Assembly: GCA_030148025.1 (NCBI GenBank)
Contig: JASBUG010000033.1
Location: 1 to 64,000 of the forward strand
Origin: Flavobacteriaceae bacterium
GTDB lineage: Bacteria; Bacteroidota; Bacteroidia; Flavobacteriales; Flavobacteriaceae
DNA length: 64,000 bases
Reading direction: 5' to 3'
Shown: piece by piece, positions 17,847 through 27,184 of the stretch
Layout: each line of letters starts with the position of its first letter
How positions within the stretch are numbered: the stretch's first letter is position 1
Position numbers and translations under genes: made by a program
Notes under the pieces: generated by a model
What the model was told of the DNA's origin: nothing
Databases searched by the model: none
What the model saw: the letters and a program-made list of their open reading frames with translations, nothing else

Positions 17847-19559
17847 TTATTCTTCTTCTAATTTTATAAGTTCAACCGAATTTAGAACTCTCTCCATAAT
17901 CTCATCGGCATAGACATCATTATCTTTCCAAACTAAAATTACTTGTTGTAACAGGTTTTGAGTTGTAAATCCTAGAATAACATAATTTCCTTTTTCAACA
18001 GTGCCTCTTTCTGTTTTAAAATCGGCCGTACCATAGGTTTTAAGTCCCTCTTGTCCATTTGGCGTAATAAATTGCTCGCTTTTGGTAATTATATTTTCGG
18101 TGCCTTTACTTTCAAACTCCTTTAAATACCCTTCTGCAACTTGATTAAGGTCTATTTTATTTTCATTTTCTTTTGGTTGTGCCTGATCATGACCTCCAGG
18201 AGGTTCTGTTGATGCAAATTTTGAAGAAACAACAGCAATATCGATATTAGAGTTAATTCCTCCATATCCAAAACCAGCTATTTCAACTTTTCCTTTTAAG
18301 TGTTCTGGAACATTTGATGGTTTTCTTTCCAGTACTTTTGGTGTAGTAATTGTAACTCCAGGAGCTCCATATTCACTAGTTACCCAATCTTTCTCTTCAA
18401 GCAACTCTTTACTAGGATGCCCCAGAATTGTATCTTTTACATAAGCAAAGCCATAGTGAAGACTAAATCCAACATAGGTAGCAATTAATAAAGTAATAGA
18501 AGCAGCAATGGTAATAATTACTTTTTTCCTTTTCTTTTGTGCTGCTAATTCTTCTTGATATTTAAGATCGGCTAATAGCTCCTCTTCAGTTGGTTCTGGA
18601 AGTGATTCTTTTACCTGATCAATCTCTAAATCTATGGTGTTTCTATCTAGTTCGGCTAAAGCAATATCTGGTTCAGACTTTGCAAACTTTACCAAATCTG
18701 CACGACGCAAAATCGTTTCAATGTTTTTTATATCTTCTTTACCAAGATCAATTTGGTTTCCTTCAGAAAGTAATTGTAGCCTTGTTATTAACTCATCAGT
18801 AGTACTTTCTAGAGCTTTATCATATACTTTCTCATCAATATATTTTCTTATAATTCCAGTAAGCTCAGAGTAATATTCTTTTATTTCTTTGTTTGCCAGA
18901 TAATTCGACTTATCTAATTCTAATAAGGCTAATTTTGCTCTTTCGTAAGGAGGCAGTAATGCAACTTTTTCTTCTTCTGTTAATGGTTTTTCTCTCCAAA
19001 TAAACCACCACAATAAAAAGCCAACAGTGGCCAAGGCTAATAACACTATAATTAGATAGAGCCACCACTTACTTGAACTTTTATCTACATCAACAATGGG
19101 CTTTATACTATACAATGGCTGTTTGGTAGTGTCGACGGCTATATTTCTTACCTCAACTTTTAATGAGTCTGTGTAGAATGTAAAATCTCCAATTAATATT
19201 TTTTGTCTTGGTATAGTATAGGTTCCGGAATCAAACTGTGTTAATCCGTACTTTTTAATAAGTTTAAATTTACTATCTAATCTGGTTGCATCTACTTGAT
19301 AGTTTTCAATCATTTCAAGAGGCGCAAATGTTTGTCCTTCAGGAAAAACCACCAAACTAGATGTATCTACCTCTACTTCTATTCTATATGTAATTTGTTC
19401 TCCAATTTTAATGGAAGTAGAATCGATAGAAGACGAAATTTGCTGAGCATAAATATTGATATAAGTAAAAAGAAAACAAAATAATGCAAGCGCTCTTTTG
19501 TTAAAAACAAGCTTACTAGTTACTTTCTTTATAGAATATATATAATTACTAATTGTCAT
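17847..19559 (-). CDS. BatD-like protein with extra C-terminal periplasmic domain
   Basis: The 570-residue protein lies between DUF58 and batA. It has an N-terminal hydrophobic signal or anchor (about 22-38), a BatD-like periplasmic domain (about 40-155), a membrane helix near 165-188, a cytoplasmic helical region with YERAKLALLELDKSNYL and a four-helix-like part (about 200-340), a second membrane helix near 344-362, and a final extracytoplasmic domain of about 200 residues. Flavobacterial bat clusters often contain an unnamed protein here. Its C-terminal domain resembles exported stress-type single domains but I cannot name the family. The start at 19559 is 13 bp after the DUF58 stop. Confidence 0.8.
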   Translation of the reverse strand: MTISNYIYSIKKVTSKLVFNKRALALFCFLFTYINIYAQQISSSIDSTSIKIGEQITYRIEVEVDTSSLVVFPEGQTFAPLEMIENYQVDATRLDSKFKLIKKYGLTQFDSGTYTIPRQKILIGDFTFYTDSLKVEVRNIAVDTTKQPLYSIKPIVDVDKSSSKWWLYLIIVLLALATVGFLLWWFIWREKPLTEEEKVALLPPYERAKLALLELDKSNYLANKEIKEYYSELTGIIRKYIDEKVYDKALESTTDELITRLQLLSEGNQIDLGKEDIKNIETILRRADLVKFAKSEPDIALAELDRNTIDLEIDQVKESLPEPTEEELLADLKYQEELAAQKKRKKVIITIAASITLLIATYVGFSLHYGFAYVKDTILGHPSKELLEEKDWVTSEYGAPGVTITTPKVLERKPSNVPEHLKGKVEIAGFGYGGINSNIDIAVVSSKFASTEPPGGHDQAQPKENENKIDLNQVAEGYLKEFESKGTENIITKSEQFITPNGQEGLKTYGTADFKTERGTVEKGNYVILGFTTQNLLQQVILVWKDNDVYADEIMERVLNSVELIKLEEE

Positions 19560-19572
19560 TCTTATTTTTTAA

Positions 19573-20439
19573 TTAGGCTCTTCGTTTAAAATAACCCAAT
19601 AACTTTTTTACATAACTTTCATCAACACGGCAGTTAATTATTCCTGCTCCAGATTTATTGAAACTATCTTTATAATAATCTACACGCTCGTTATAATATT
19701 TACTATAGTTTAAACGTGTTCTTTTTGAAGCGGTATTCACCAGAAGTAATTCTCCTGTTTCTTCATCCTGCATTTGTACCATTCCTAAATTAGGTATCGC
19801 TTCTTCTCCTTTGTCATATACCCTAATACCTGTAACATCATGTCTCCCTGACACTATTTTGAGCGTTTGTTGGTATTCGTCTGTTATAAAATCGGACAAT
19901 AAGAAAACAATCGCCTTTTTCTTCATAACATTAGATAGAAATTTCAACGCTTCTGCAATATTTGTTTTTTTGCTTTTTGGCTCAAATTCTATTAACTCTC
20001 TAATAATTCTAAGTACATGAGAACGTCCTTTTTTAGGAGGAATATATAGTTCTACCTCATCCGAAAATAAAATAAGCCCGATCTTATCGTTGTTTTGAGT
20101 AGCAGAAAAAGCCAAAGTAGCAGCTATTTCTGTAACAATTTCGTTTTTAAATTGTTCGTGCGTTCCAAAGAGTTCAGACCCAGAAACATCTACCATAAGC
20201 ATCATGGTGAGTTCACGTTCTTCTTCAAATACTTTTATATAAGGCTCATTATAACGGGCTGTGACATTCCAATCGATGTTTCTTACATCATCTCCATATT
20301 GATATTGGCGTACTTCACTAAAGGTCATACCGCGACCTTTGAAAGTTGAATGATATTCACCTCCAAAGATATGATCAGACAATCGACGTGTCTTGATCTC
20401 AATTTTTCGTACTTTCTTTAGTAATTCCTTTGTATCCAA
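19573..20439 (-). CDS. DUF58 domain protein (VWA-like), bat operon
   Basis: The 288-residue cytoplasmic protein has the DUF58 signature FSEVRQYQYGDDVRNIDWNVTARYNEPYIK-type block near residues 41-70 and a VWA-like fold with a metal-site motif DVSGS (about residues 90-94) and FLLSDFITDEY. It follows moxR with an 80-bp spacer and precedes the BatD-like gene. DUF58 proteins are regular partners of MoxR ATPases. It has no membrane helix. Confidence 0.92.
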   Translation of the reverse strand: MDTKELLKKVRKIEIKTRRLSDHIFGGEYHSTFKGRGMTFSEVRQYQYGDDVRNIDWNVTARYNEPYIKVFEEERELTMMLMVDVSGSELFGTHEQFKNEIVTEIAATLAFSATQNNDKIGLILFSDEVELYIPPKKGRSHVLRIIRELIEFEPKSKKTNIAEALKFLSNVMKKKAIVFLLSDFITDEYQQTLKIVSGRHDVTGIRVYDKGEEAIPNLGMVQMQDEETGELLLVNTASKRTRLNYSKYYNERVDYYKDSFNKSGAGIINCRVDESYVKKLLGYFKRRA

Positions 20440-20519
20440 TTGCTGTAAAATGTTGAATTGTTAAATTGTTTAAATGCATCTATTTAACCATTGATTTGGT
20501 TAAATAACTAAACAACTAT

Positions 20520-21524
20520 TTATGGTACTTCTATAACATTTACAATCTTATTGATGATATCTTCTGAAGTTACATTTTCTGCTTCGGCTTCATAGGTAAT
20601 TCCTATTCTGTGACGCAATACATCGTGTACAACAGCACGAACATCTTCTGGAATTACATACCCACGACGTTTAATAAATGCATAGCATTTTGCTGCCATT
20701 GATAAATTGATACTTCCACGAGGTGAAGCTCCAAAAGAAATGAGTGGTTTTAGATCTGCCAATTTATATTTCTCAGGATAACGCGTTGCAAAAATTATAT
20801 CGAGAATATATTTTTCTATTTTCTCATCCATATATACCTCTCGCACTGCCTTTTGAGCCGATAGAATTTGTGCTAGAGATACTACAGGATTTACTTTCTC
20901 GAAAGCTCCTTTTAAGTTAGCACGCATGATTAACTGTTCTTCATCCATTTTAGGATAATCAATCACAGTTTTTAACATAAAACGATCTACCTGAGCTTCA
21001 GGCAACGGATATGTTCCTTCTTGTTCAACAGGGTTTTGGGTAGCCATTACTAAAAATGGCTTATCTAAAATAAATGTTTCATCACCAATAGTAACTTGCT
21101 TTTCCTGCATTGCTTCAAGTAATGCCGATTGTACTTTCGCAGGCGCTCTGTTAATCTCGTCTGCTAATACAAAGTTTGCAAATATTGGTCCTTTTTTAAT
21201 AGAGAAATCGTTCTCCTTTATATTATATATCAATGTTCCCACAACATCAGCAGGTAGTAAATCTGGTGTAAACTGTATTCTACTAAAGCTTCCATCAACA
21301 GCTTGTGATAAAGTATTAATTGCTAAAGTTTTTGCAAGTCCAGGAACACCTTCTAATAAAATATGACCTTGACCAAGTAAACCTATAAGTAATCGTTCAA
21401 CCATATGCTTTTGACCTACAATTACTTTATTCATTTCCATGGTTAGTAAATCAACAAAAGCACTCTCCTTTTCTATTTTTTCATTAATCGATTTAATGTC
21501 AATTGTACCTGTTTCTTCTATCAT
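20520..21524 (-). CDS. MoxR family AAA+ ATPase
   Basis: First gene of the bat operon. The 334-residue protein carries Walker A in LLEGVPGLAKT, Walker B in FVLADEINRAP, sensor 1 in MATQNPVEQEGTYPLPEAQ and a C-terminal lid. MoxR ATPases act as chaperones that mature or switch VWA-domain partners, here probably DUF58, BatA and BatB. The length is normal. The promoter probably lies just upstream, in the 162-bp gap shared with the divergent aldo/keto reductase gene. Confidence 0.95.
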   Translation of the reverse strand: MIEETGTIDIKSINEKIEKESAFVDLLTMEMNKVIVGQKHMVERLLIGLLGQGHILLEGVPGLAKTLAINTLSQAVDGSFSRIQFTPDLLPADVVGTLIYNIKENDFSIKKGPIFANFVLADEINRAPAKVQSALLEAMQEKQVTIGDETFILDKPFLVMATQNPVEQEGTYPLPEAQVDRFMLKTVIDYPKMDEEQLIMRANLKGAFEKVNPVVSLAQILSAQKAVREVYMDEKIEKYILDIIFATRYPEKYKLADLKPLISFGASPRGSINLSMAAKCYAFIKRRGYVIPEDVRAVVHDVLRHRIGITYEAEAENVTSEDIINKIVNVIEVP

Positions 21525-21545
21525 TTCTTATTTTTTTTGAAAGCG

Positions 21546-21576
21546 TGAATATAACTCGCATTTTTAAACATCGCAA
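21546..21576 (-). promoter_or_regulatory. Possible promoter of the bat operon
   Basis: On the minus strand TTG (21574-21576) and TATATTCA (21546-21553) are separated by 20 bp. The -7 box differs from TAnnTTTG at the last two bases. It lies 22 bases upstream of the moxR ATG. The match is imperfect, so the call is tentative. Confidence 0.3.
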
Positions 21577-21686
21577 ATTGTTAAAATTATTCGTGTATCG
21601 CTGTTAATAATTGGTTAAAAATTGCAGCATATATGGGCAGTTTTAACGTTTTCTTTATTAATTTTAGAGCAACAAATCTACTTATA

Positions 21687-22559
21687 ATGACAAATAACAA
21701 ATTTTCAAAAATCATTTCAGGCACAATGTCTTGGGGAAATTGGGGAAGAGACCTTAACACTCAGGAAATGATTTCTTTAATGCAACATTGTATTAAAAAC
21801 AACATTACTACTTTTGATCATGCCGATATTTATGGTGACTATTCTACCGAAAAATCTTTTGGTAAAGCTTTAGCAGAAAGTGATATTAAACGACAAGATA
21901 TTCAGCTTATTTCGAAATGTGGTATTCAATATCTTTCAGAAACAAGAAATAATAAAGTAAAGCATTATAATTACTCTAAAGACTATATTATTTGGTCTGT
22001 TGAAGAATCGTTACGCAATTTACAAACCGACTATCTGGACTTGCTTTTACTACACAGACCTAGTCCATTAATGGAGCCTCAGGAGGTTATGGAAGCTGTT
22101 GCTAAGTTAGCACAAGAAGGCAAGATCAACGATTTTGGGGTATCTAATTTTACAACCTCTCAAGTAGAGCTTATAGCTAGTGAGGTGCCTGTAACAGTTA
22201 ATCAAATAGAGTTCTCTCTAACTAATTGTAACGCTATGCATGATGGCACTTTAGATTATATGATGCTTAAAAATATTACACCAATGGCCTGGTCTCCTAT
22301 GGGTTATGTTTTTAAAGAAGACAACGAACAAACCAGACGTATTCACAAACAGTTAGGAGGGTTAATGGATAAATATAATGCCACCGAAGATCAATTGTTG
22401 TTAGCATGGATATTAAAACACCCTTCAGGCATTCGTCCGGTTATAGGCACCACAAATTTTGAACGTATTATCAGGGCAAATAAAGCATTAAATATAGATC
22501 TTGACATTGAAGACTGGTTTTTAATTTTAGTAGCAAGTCAAGGGCACAAAGTGCCATAA
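21687..22559 (+). CDS. Aldo/keto reductase
   Basis: The 290-residue protein (start at ATG 21687, before the conserved KIISGTMSWGNWG; an upstream in-frame start at 21633 is less likely) is a (beta/alpha)8 NADPH-dependent oxidoreductase. The catalytic tetrad is visible: Asp in FDHADIYGDYSTE with its Tyr, Lys in LISKCG and His in LLLHRPSPL. The layout is closest to the E. coli YdhF type. The substrate is unknown. It leads a three-gene operon with an SDR (10-bp spacer) and an AlbA_2-domain protein. Confidence 0.92.
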   Translation: MTNNKFSKIISGTMSWGNWGRDLNTQEMISLMQHCIKNNITTFDHADIYGDYSTEKSFGKALAESDIKRQDIQLISKCGIQYLSETRNNKVKHYNYSKDYIIWSVEESLRNLQTDYLDLLLLHRPSPLMEPQEVMEAVAKLAQEGKINDFGVSNFTTSQVELIASEVPVTVNQIEFSLTNCNAMHDGTLDYMMLKNITPMAWSPMGYVFKEDNEQTRRIHKQLGGLMDKYNATEDQLLLAWILKHPSGIRPVIGTTNFERIIRANKALNIDLDIEDWFLILVASQGHKVP

Positions 22560-22569
22560 AAATTAATAT

Positions 22570-23322
22570 ATGAAACAAACAGCACTTATTACTGGAGCCA
22601 CAAGTGGTATAGGTAGAGCAACAGCTCATGAATTTGCTAAACATGGCATTAGATTGGTATTATGCGGACGCCGTCAAGAACGTCTTGATACCATACAAAA
22701 GGCTTTAGAAAAACAAACCGAAGTACATACCTTAAACTTTGATGTACGAGATAAATTTGCAGTATTTGAAGCTATTGATAGTTTGCCTGATAATTTTAAA
22801 CATATAGACATACTAATTAATAATGCTGGAAATGCTCATGGATTAGATCCTATTCAAGATGGTAGTGTAGACGATTGGGATGCTATGATGGATATTAATG
22901 TAAAAGGCTTGTTGTATGTTAGTAAAGCTATTATTCCACAAATGACAGAACGTAAATCTGGGCATATAATTAATATTGGGTCCTCTGCTGGAAAAGAAGT
23001 ATATCCAAAAGGAAATATTTATTGTGCCAGCAAACATGCAGTAATCGCTATTACTGATGGTATGCGTATTGACCTAAATCCGTTTGATATTAAGGTTACT
23101 GCCATAAATCCTGGATTAGTTGAAACCGAATTTTCACAAGTGCGTTTTAAAGGTGATGATATTGCCAATAATGTATATAAAGGCTATAAAGCACTACAGC
23201 CCGAAGACATCGCAGACATTATTTATTTTGCAGTCACACGCCCAGCTCATGTAAATATTGCAGACCTTTTAGTGTTTCCAACGGCACAGGCAAATAGTGT
23301 GACAGTGAAAAAGGAATTATGA
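22570..23322 (+). CDS. SDR family NAD(P)-dependent oxidoreductase
   Basis: The 250-residue classical short-chain dehydrogenase has the cofactor motif TGATSGIG near the N-terminus, NNAGNAHG, and the catalytic Ser-Tyr-Lys in IGSSAGKEVYPKGNIYCASK. It resembles YdfG-type 3-hydroxy acid dehydrogenases, which act on serine and related compounds, but the substrate here is not proven. The stop overlaps the start of the next gene by four bases (ATGA), so the two are translationally coupled. Confidence 0.94.
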   Translation: MKQTALITGATSGIGRATAHEFAKHGIRLVLCGRRQERLDTIQKALEKQTEVHTLNFDVRDKFAVFEAIDSLPDNFKHIDILINNAGNAHGLDPIQDGSVDDWDAMMDINVKGLLYVSKAIIPQMTERKSGHIINIGSSAGKEVYPKGNIYCASKHAVIAITDGMRIDLNPFDIKVTAINPGLVETEFSQVRFKGDDIANNVYKGYKALQPEDIADIIYFAVTRPAHVNIADLLVFPTAQANSVTVKKEL

Positions 23323-24458
23323 TTAACAAACGCTTACTTATTAAAAACCTGTTAGCTCATAATGATGAGAATAGTTTTTATGATAAAAAGCGAAAGATCA
23401 ATATTGGTGAAAAAGAAGGGAAAGCTAAATTTTTAAAACACATATGCGCCCTTAGCAATAGTAACCCAAACAATAATTCGTATATCGTTATTGGTGTTGA
23501 AGATGAAGACAACAATATAGTAGGCGTTGATTTTTTTGATGACAGTAAAATTCAAAACCTCATCAACGCCTATTTAACCAATCCGCCAGTGGTGCAATAT
23601 GAAAATATTCCCTTCCCACATTTACCCGATGACAAAGTAGTAGGACTGGTTACCATTAGAGCCAAAAACAATCGCGAAATTACATCGTTACGTAAAAATA
23701 TCTGGAAATATTACGGTGGCTCTGTATTCTTTAGAGATGGCAGCATGAGCATGCCTAAAGTATTCGATATTGAGATTAAAGATGTGAATTCAAATATCGT
23801 TTCAGCCATAGAAAATCATGCTCAAAACAACATTCAATATACTCTTGATGGTGTGTTCGATTTTATGAATAAGCGAAAGGATTATAATCCACAATACAAG
23901 GTTTTTAAAGAGTATTTTGTAATGTGTTGGGCAGGGCAGAAAAAGATCGTTAAGAATGAAGTATTCTATTCAAGAGTAGATATTGAGCTTATAAATGAGC
24001 AGGTACGTTTATTCTTTTCAACTCTAGATGAAGTTTCTATTGAATACAATGATGACTCTTTTAAAATTGTGGAGTATGTAAATCTAGGATTTCAAGGGTC
24101 TGACAAGTACTTTCAATTAGAAGAAACCATTATTAATTTTGGCAATAACGCAAACTACACTATAGATACACGATTATTATTTGACCCTCCTCAGTACGAT
24201 AAAAAAGTATTGCATCATGTCTATAATTCAAATAATGCCCTTTTGGAACGGCTTAAAAAAGGAATAGCGCTTACAAAGCATGAAGAACAAGACCTAAAGA
24301 ACTTACCTGTAACTTATTTAATTAGTTACTTTAACGCCTTTCCTGATGCTATTGATAAATTACTAGAGGCGAAACCTTATTTAAAAGCTCATAACAAGGA
24401 AGTGTATATGCTTTATAAAGAAGCTATTCGTATTTTACGAAAAGTAAAGTATAGTTAG
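23319..24458 (+). CDS. ATP-binding protein with AlbA_2 (Schlafen-like) domain
   Basis: The 379-residue cytoplasmic protein has an N-terminal AlbA_2/Schlafen-type domain at about 20-150 (ICALSNSNPNNNSYIVIGVEDEDNNIVGVDF), which in other proteins binds nucleotides or nucleic acid. The central and C-terminal parts (about 160-379) are helical and I recognise no further domain. The ATGA overlap with the SDR gene shows coupling. The stop at 24458 is followed by a convergent gene without an obvious terminator. Its function in an operon of two oxidoreductases is unclear. Confidence 0.82.
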   Translation: MINKRLLIKNLLAHNDENSFYDKKRKINIGEKEGKAKFLKHICALSNSNPNNNSYIVIGVEDEDNNIVGVDFFDDSKIQNLINAYLTNPPVVQYENIPFPHLPDDKVVGLVTIRAKNNREITSLRKNIWKYYGGSVFFRDGSMSMPKVFDIEIKDVNSNIVSAIENHAQNNIQYTLDGVFDFMNKRKDYNPQYKVFKEYFVMCWAGQKKIVKNEVFYSRVDIELINEQVRLFFSTLDEVSIEYNDDSFKIVEYVNLGFQGSDKYFQLEETIINFGNNANYTIDTRLLFDPPQYDKKVLHHVYNSNNALLERLKKGIALTKHEEQDLKNLPVTYLISYFNAFPDAIDKLLEAKPYLKAHNKEVYMLYKEAIRILRKVKYS

Positions 24459-24543
24459 TGTAATTGATACTAAAAGCAAGTTCCTTCGAAAATCAAATGG
24501 CTATCTGCTATTAATGATAATCTCGATATACTTGTAGCTAAGG

Positions 24544-24984
24544 TTATTTAGCTCGATACCATGTTTGTGTTCTGTATAAACCTGTCCAATGACGCCCTCT
24601 AACATAGAGTGTGTCAAAATTATCATCCTCAAACCAAAGACTACATTTATAAGTTTTTCCAGACTCTGGATCTAGAATTGTACCTCCTTTCCAAAAATCT
24701 TTATGTTCTGGCATGTCTTCAATAATTACCAATCCGATCACTGGTTGGTCTTTCTTGTTTCCAGTACATTTTTCACATTTAGGATCATCATCGCGCAATA
24801 GTAATTTTGTAATCTTTCCGTATAATTTACCATCCTCTTCATAAATCACCACATGTGAGCGAGCTTTACCTGAATTATCATCAATTGTTTTCCATACACC
24901 AATTGGTGATTGCCCTAACATAATATTAGAAAAAATAAATAATGTAAAAGTCAATAAAGTCGAACCTATTTTCATTACAATCAT
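24544..24984 (-). CDS. DUF2147 family exported protein
   Basis: The 146-residue protein has a signal peptide ending near MLGQS and the DUF2147 pattern: PIGVWKTIDDNSGKARSHVVI, a Cys pair DDPKCEKCTG, WKGGTILDPESGKTYKC and LYVRGRHWTGLYRTQTWYR. The family is thought to be a lipocalin-like beta-barrel in the periplasm; no function is settled. A second ATG at 24975 gives a slightly shorter signal peptide and is equally possible. A small exported gene lies upstream on the same strand. Confidence 0.88.
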   Translation of the reverse strand: MIVMKIGSTLLTFTLFIFSNIMLGQSPIGVWKTIDDNSGKARSHVVIYEEDGKLYGKITKLLLRDDDPKCEKCTGNKKDQPVIGLVIIEDMPEHKDFWKGGTILDPESGKTYKCSLWFEDDNFDTLYVRGRHWTGLYRTQTWYRAK

Positions 24985-25025
24985 ACAATAAATGATCTTA
25001 AAAATAAGAAGTAAATTTGAATTGC

Positions 25026-25400
25026 TTAGTTAGGTTGTAAAACTATTTCGATACTTTGAGGAATTACATGGCACTCATCTGCTTCCAATATAATCTCTTG
25101 TGAGGTATACGTTTCGTAAGCATTTGAAGTTACAGTAATAATGTAATTTCCTGCTCTTTCACCTGCTCCTATAAAAACAGAAGAACCTGGATCATTAATT
25201 AACGTTTCTTCATAACTCCCATCGACAGCAACTACAGTTAAGCCTTCAGTGATAACCGCGTTTGTAGAAGCGTCTTTACACGTAATGTTTAATCCATACA
25301 CAAATTGCTGCGTACAAGCAATTCCATCATCTGGGTTGTCACTGCAAAAACATGCAGCACAGGAAAAGAAAAGTACTAACATCAAATTTTTAAATCCCAT
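25026..25400 (-). CDS. Small lipoprotein with carboxypeptidase-regulatory-like fold
   Basis: The 124-residue protein starts at ATG 25400 (MGFKNLMLVLFF); the longer frame to 25457 runs into the ALDH terminator and is rejected. The cysteine-rich end of the signal (SCAACFC) predicts lipidation, though which cysteine is used is unclear. The mature part has the pattern of a carboxypeptidase regulatory-like beta-sandwich (ITCKDASTNAVITEG, GNYIITVTSNAYETYTSQEI). The role is unknown; it would be surface or periplasmic. Confidence 0.7.
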   Translation of the reverse strand: MGFKNLMLVLFFSCAACFCSDNPDDGIACTQQFVYGLNITCKDASTNAVITEGLTVVAVDGSYEETLINDPGSSVFIGAGERAGNYIITVTSNAYETYTSQEIILEADECHVIPQSIEIVLQPN

Positions 25401-25455
25401 AAGTATTTTTCTCAAAAGATGTAACCAAAGCAAAATGGTTGCGTAAGATATAAAC

Positions 25456-25485
25456 AAAAAAAAGCCGCATCATTTGATGCGGCTT
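25456..25485 (-). terminator. Intrinsic terminator of the aldehyde dehydrogenase gene
   Basis: On the minus strand an 11-bp stem AAGCCGCATCA/TGATGCGGCTT with a two-base centre (25462-25485) is followed by a U-run (plus-strand A-run 25456-25463). It lies 20 bp after the dehydrogenase stop codon. Confidence 0.9.
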
Positions 25486-25505
25486 CTATATATTTTAACT
25501 ATCGT

Positions 25506-27059
25506 TTATAAATCAAACTTAATTCCTTGAGCTAAAGGTAATTCGTCTGAATAGTTAATAGTATTTGTTTGGCGTCTCATGTATATTTTCCAAGCATCAG
25601 ATCCAGACTCACGTCCGCCACCAGTTTCTTTTTCTCCACCGAATGCACCACCAATCTCAGCACCAGAAGTACCAATGTTTACATTAGCTATACCACAATC
25701 AGAACCAGCATACGATAAGAATTTTTGAGCTTCTTTCATACTTTCAGTCATGATTGCAGAAGATAATCCTTGTGCTACTCCATTTTGGATGTCGATTGCA
25801 TTTTCTACTTCACCAGAATACTTAATTAAGTATAATACTGGAGCAAATGTTTCGTGTTGTACAATTTCGTAATGGTTTTCAGCTTCGATAATCGCTGGCT
25901 TCACATAACATCCAGACTCGTAACCTTCACCTTCTAATACACCACCTTCAACTAATACAGTTCCACCTTCAGCTTTTGCTTTTTCAATCGCAGCTAAATA
26001 AGTATCTACAGCATCTTTATCTATTAATGGTCCAATATGATTCTTTTCATCTAAAGGATTTCCTATAGTTAATTGCCCATAAGCACCAACAATCGCATCT
26101 CTTACTTTATCATAAACCGATTCGTGGATGATTAGACGACGTGTAGACGTACAACGTTGTCCACAAGTTCCAACAGCTCCAAATACTGCTCCTGGCACTA
26201 CTACTTTAAGGTCTGCAGAAGGCGTAATGATAATTGCATTGTTACCTCCTAACTCTAATAAAGACTTACCAAAACGCTCTGCTACAGTTGTTCCAACAAT
26301 ACGTCCCATTCTTGTAGATCCTGTTGCAGACACTAAAGGAATACGAGTATCAGTAGTCATGTATTCTCCCACTTTATAATCGCCATTAACAATACAAGAA
26401 ATTCCTTCTGGTAAGTTGTTTTCTTTTAAGATATCAGCGATAATATTTTGACATGCTACAGAACATAAAGGTGCTTTTTCAGAAGCTTTCCACACACAAA
26501 CATCTCCACAAATCCATGCTAAAGCGGTGTTCCAAGACCAAACAGCAACTGGGAAGTTAAATGCAGAAATAATTCCAACAACACCAATTGGGTGCCATTG
26601 CTCTCTCATTACGTGACCTGGACGTTCAGAAGGAATTGTTTGACCGTTTAACTGTCTTGATAAACCAACAGCAAAATCGCAGATATCGATCATTTCTTGA
26701 ACCTCACCATAACCTTCTTGTAAAGATTTACCCATTTCGTAAGAAACAAGTTTTCCTAATGGCTCTTTTAAGTCTCTTAATTTATTTCCAAATTGACGAA
26801 CAATCTCACCACGTTGTGGAGCAGGTACATCTCTCCAAGTCTTAAACGCTTTTGTAGCGCTTTCCATCACACGATCATAATCTTCTCTTGTAGATGCTTT
26901 TACTTTCCCAATAAGTTTTCCATCAACTGGAGAATACGACTCTATTAATTCTCCATTAGAAAACCATTCAGAGCCTGTAGAAGATCCTTCATTTATTTCT
27001 TTAACACCTAATTGTTTAAGTGCTTCTTGAATTCCGAAATCAGTTGCAACTGCTTCCAT
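25506..27059 (-). CDS. amaB: ALDH7-type aldehyde dehydrogenase (L-piperidine-6-carboxylate / aminoadipate semialdehyde dehydrogenase)
   Basis: The 517-residue enzyme oxidises an aldehyde with NAD+, most likely alpha-aminoadipic semialdehyde in lysine breakdown. The catalytic cysteine is C303 in GTCGQRCTSTRRL, a signature of the ALDH7 group, and the general-base Glu is in LLELGGNNA. The ISAFNFPVAVWSWN segment binds the cofactor. Length fits ALDH7A1/AmaB. It stands alone, with its own terminator and a candidate TATCTTCG -7 element about 40 bases upstream. Gene symbol is by family resemblance; substrate assignment is inference. Confidence 0.9.
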   Translation of the reverse strand: MEAVATDFGIQEALKQLGVKEINEGSSTGSEWFSNGELIESYSPVDGKLIGKVKASTREDYDRVMESATKAFKTWRDVPAPQRGEIVRQFGNKLRDLKEPLGKLVSYEMGKSLQEGYGEVQEMIDICDFAVGLSRQLNGQTIPSERPGHVMREQWHPIGVVGIISAFNFPVAVWSWNTALAWICGDVCVWKASEKAPLCSVACQNIIADILKENNLPEGISCIVNGDYKVGEYMTTDTRIPLVSATGSTRMGRIVGTTVAERFGKSLLELGGNNAIIITPSADLKVVVPGAVFGAVGTCGQRCTSTRRLIIHESVYDKVRDAIVGAYGQLTIGNPLDEKNHIGPLIDKDAVDTYLAAIEKAKAEGGTVLVEGGVLEGEGYESGCYVKPAIIEAENHYEIVQHETFAPVLYLIKYSGEVENAIDIQNGVAQGLSSAIMTESMKEAQKFLSYAGSDCGIANVNIGTSGAEIGGAFGGEKETGGGRESGSDAWKIYMRRQTNTINYSDELPLAQGIKFDL

Positions 27060-27184
27060 GCGTTTATTATTTTTTAATTGTTGTAATAATTTGTCGCGAA
27101 GATACTAATTTCTTATCGTTTCTTATTCAGAAATAAATCATAAAAGATTACCTTTAAAACTCTTAAACATTAACACTATTCCTA

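Noticed and set aside
25401-25457. Extended N-terminus of the small lipoprotein
   Set aside because: The extension runs into the ALDH terminator and lacks a normal start context; ATG 25400 gives a proper lipoprotein signal.
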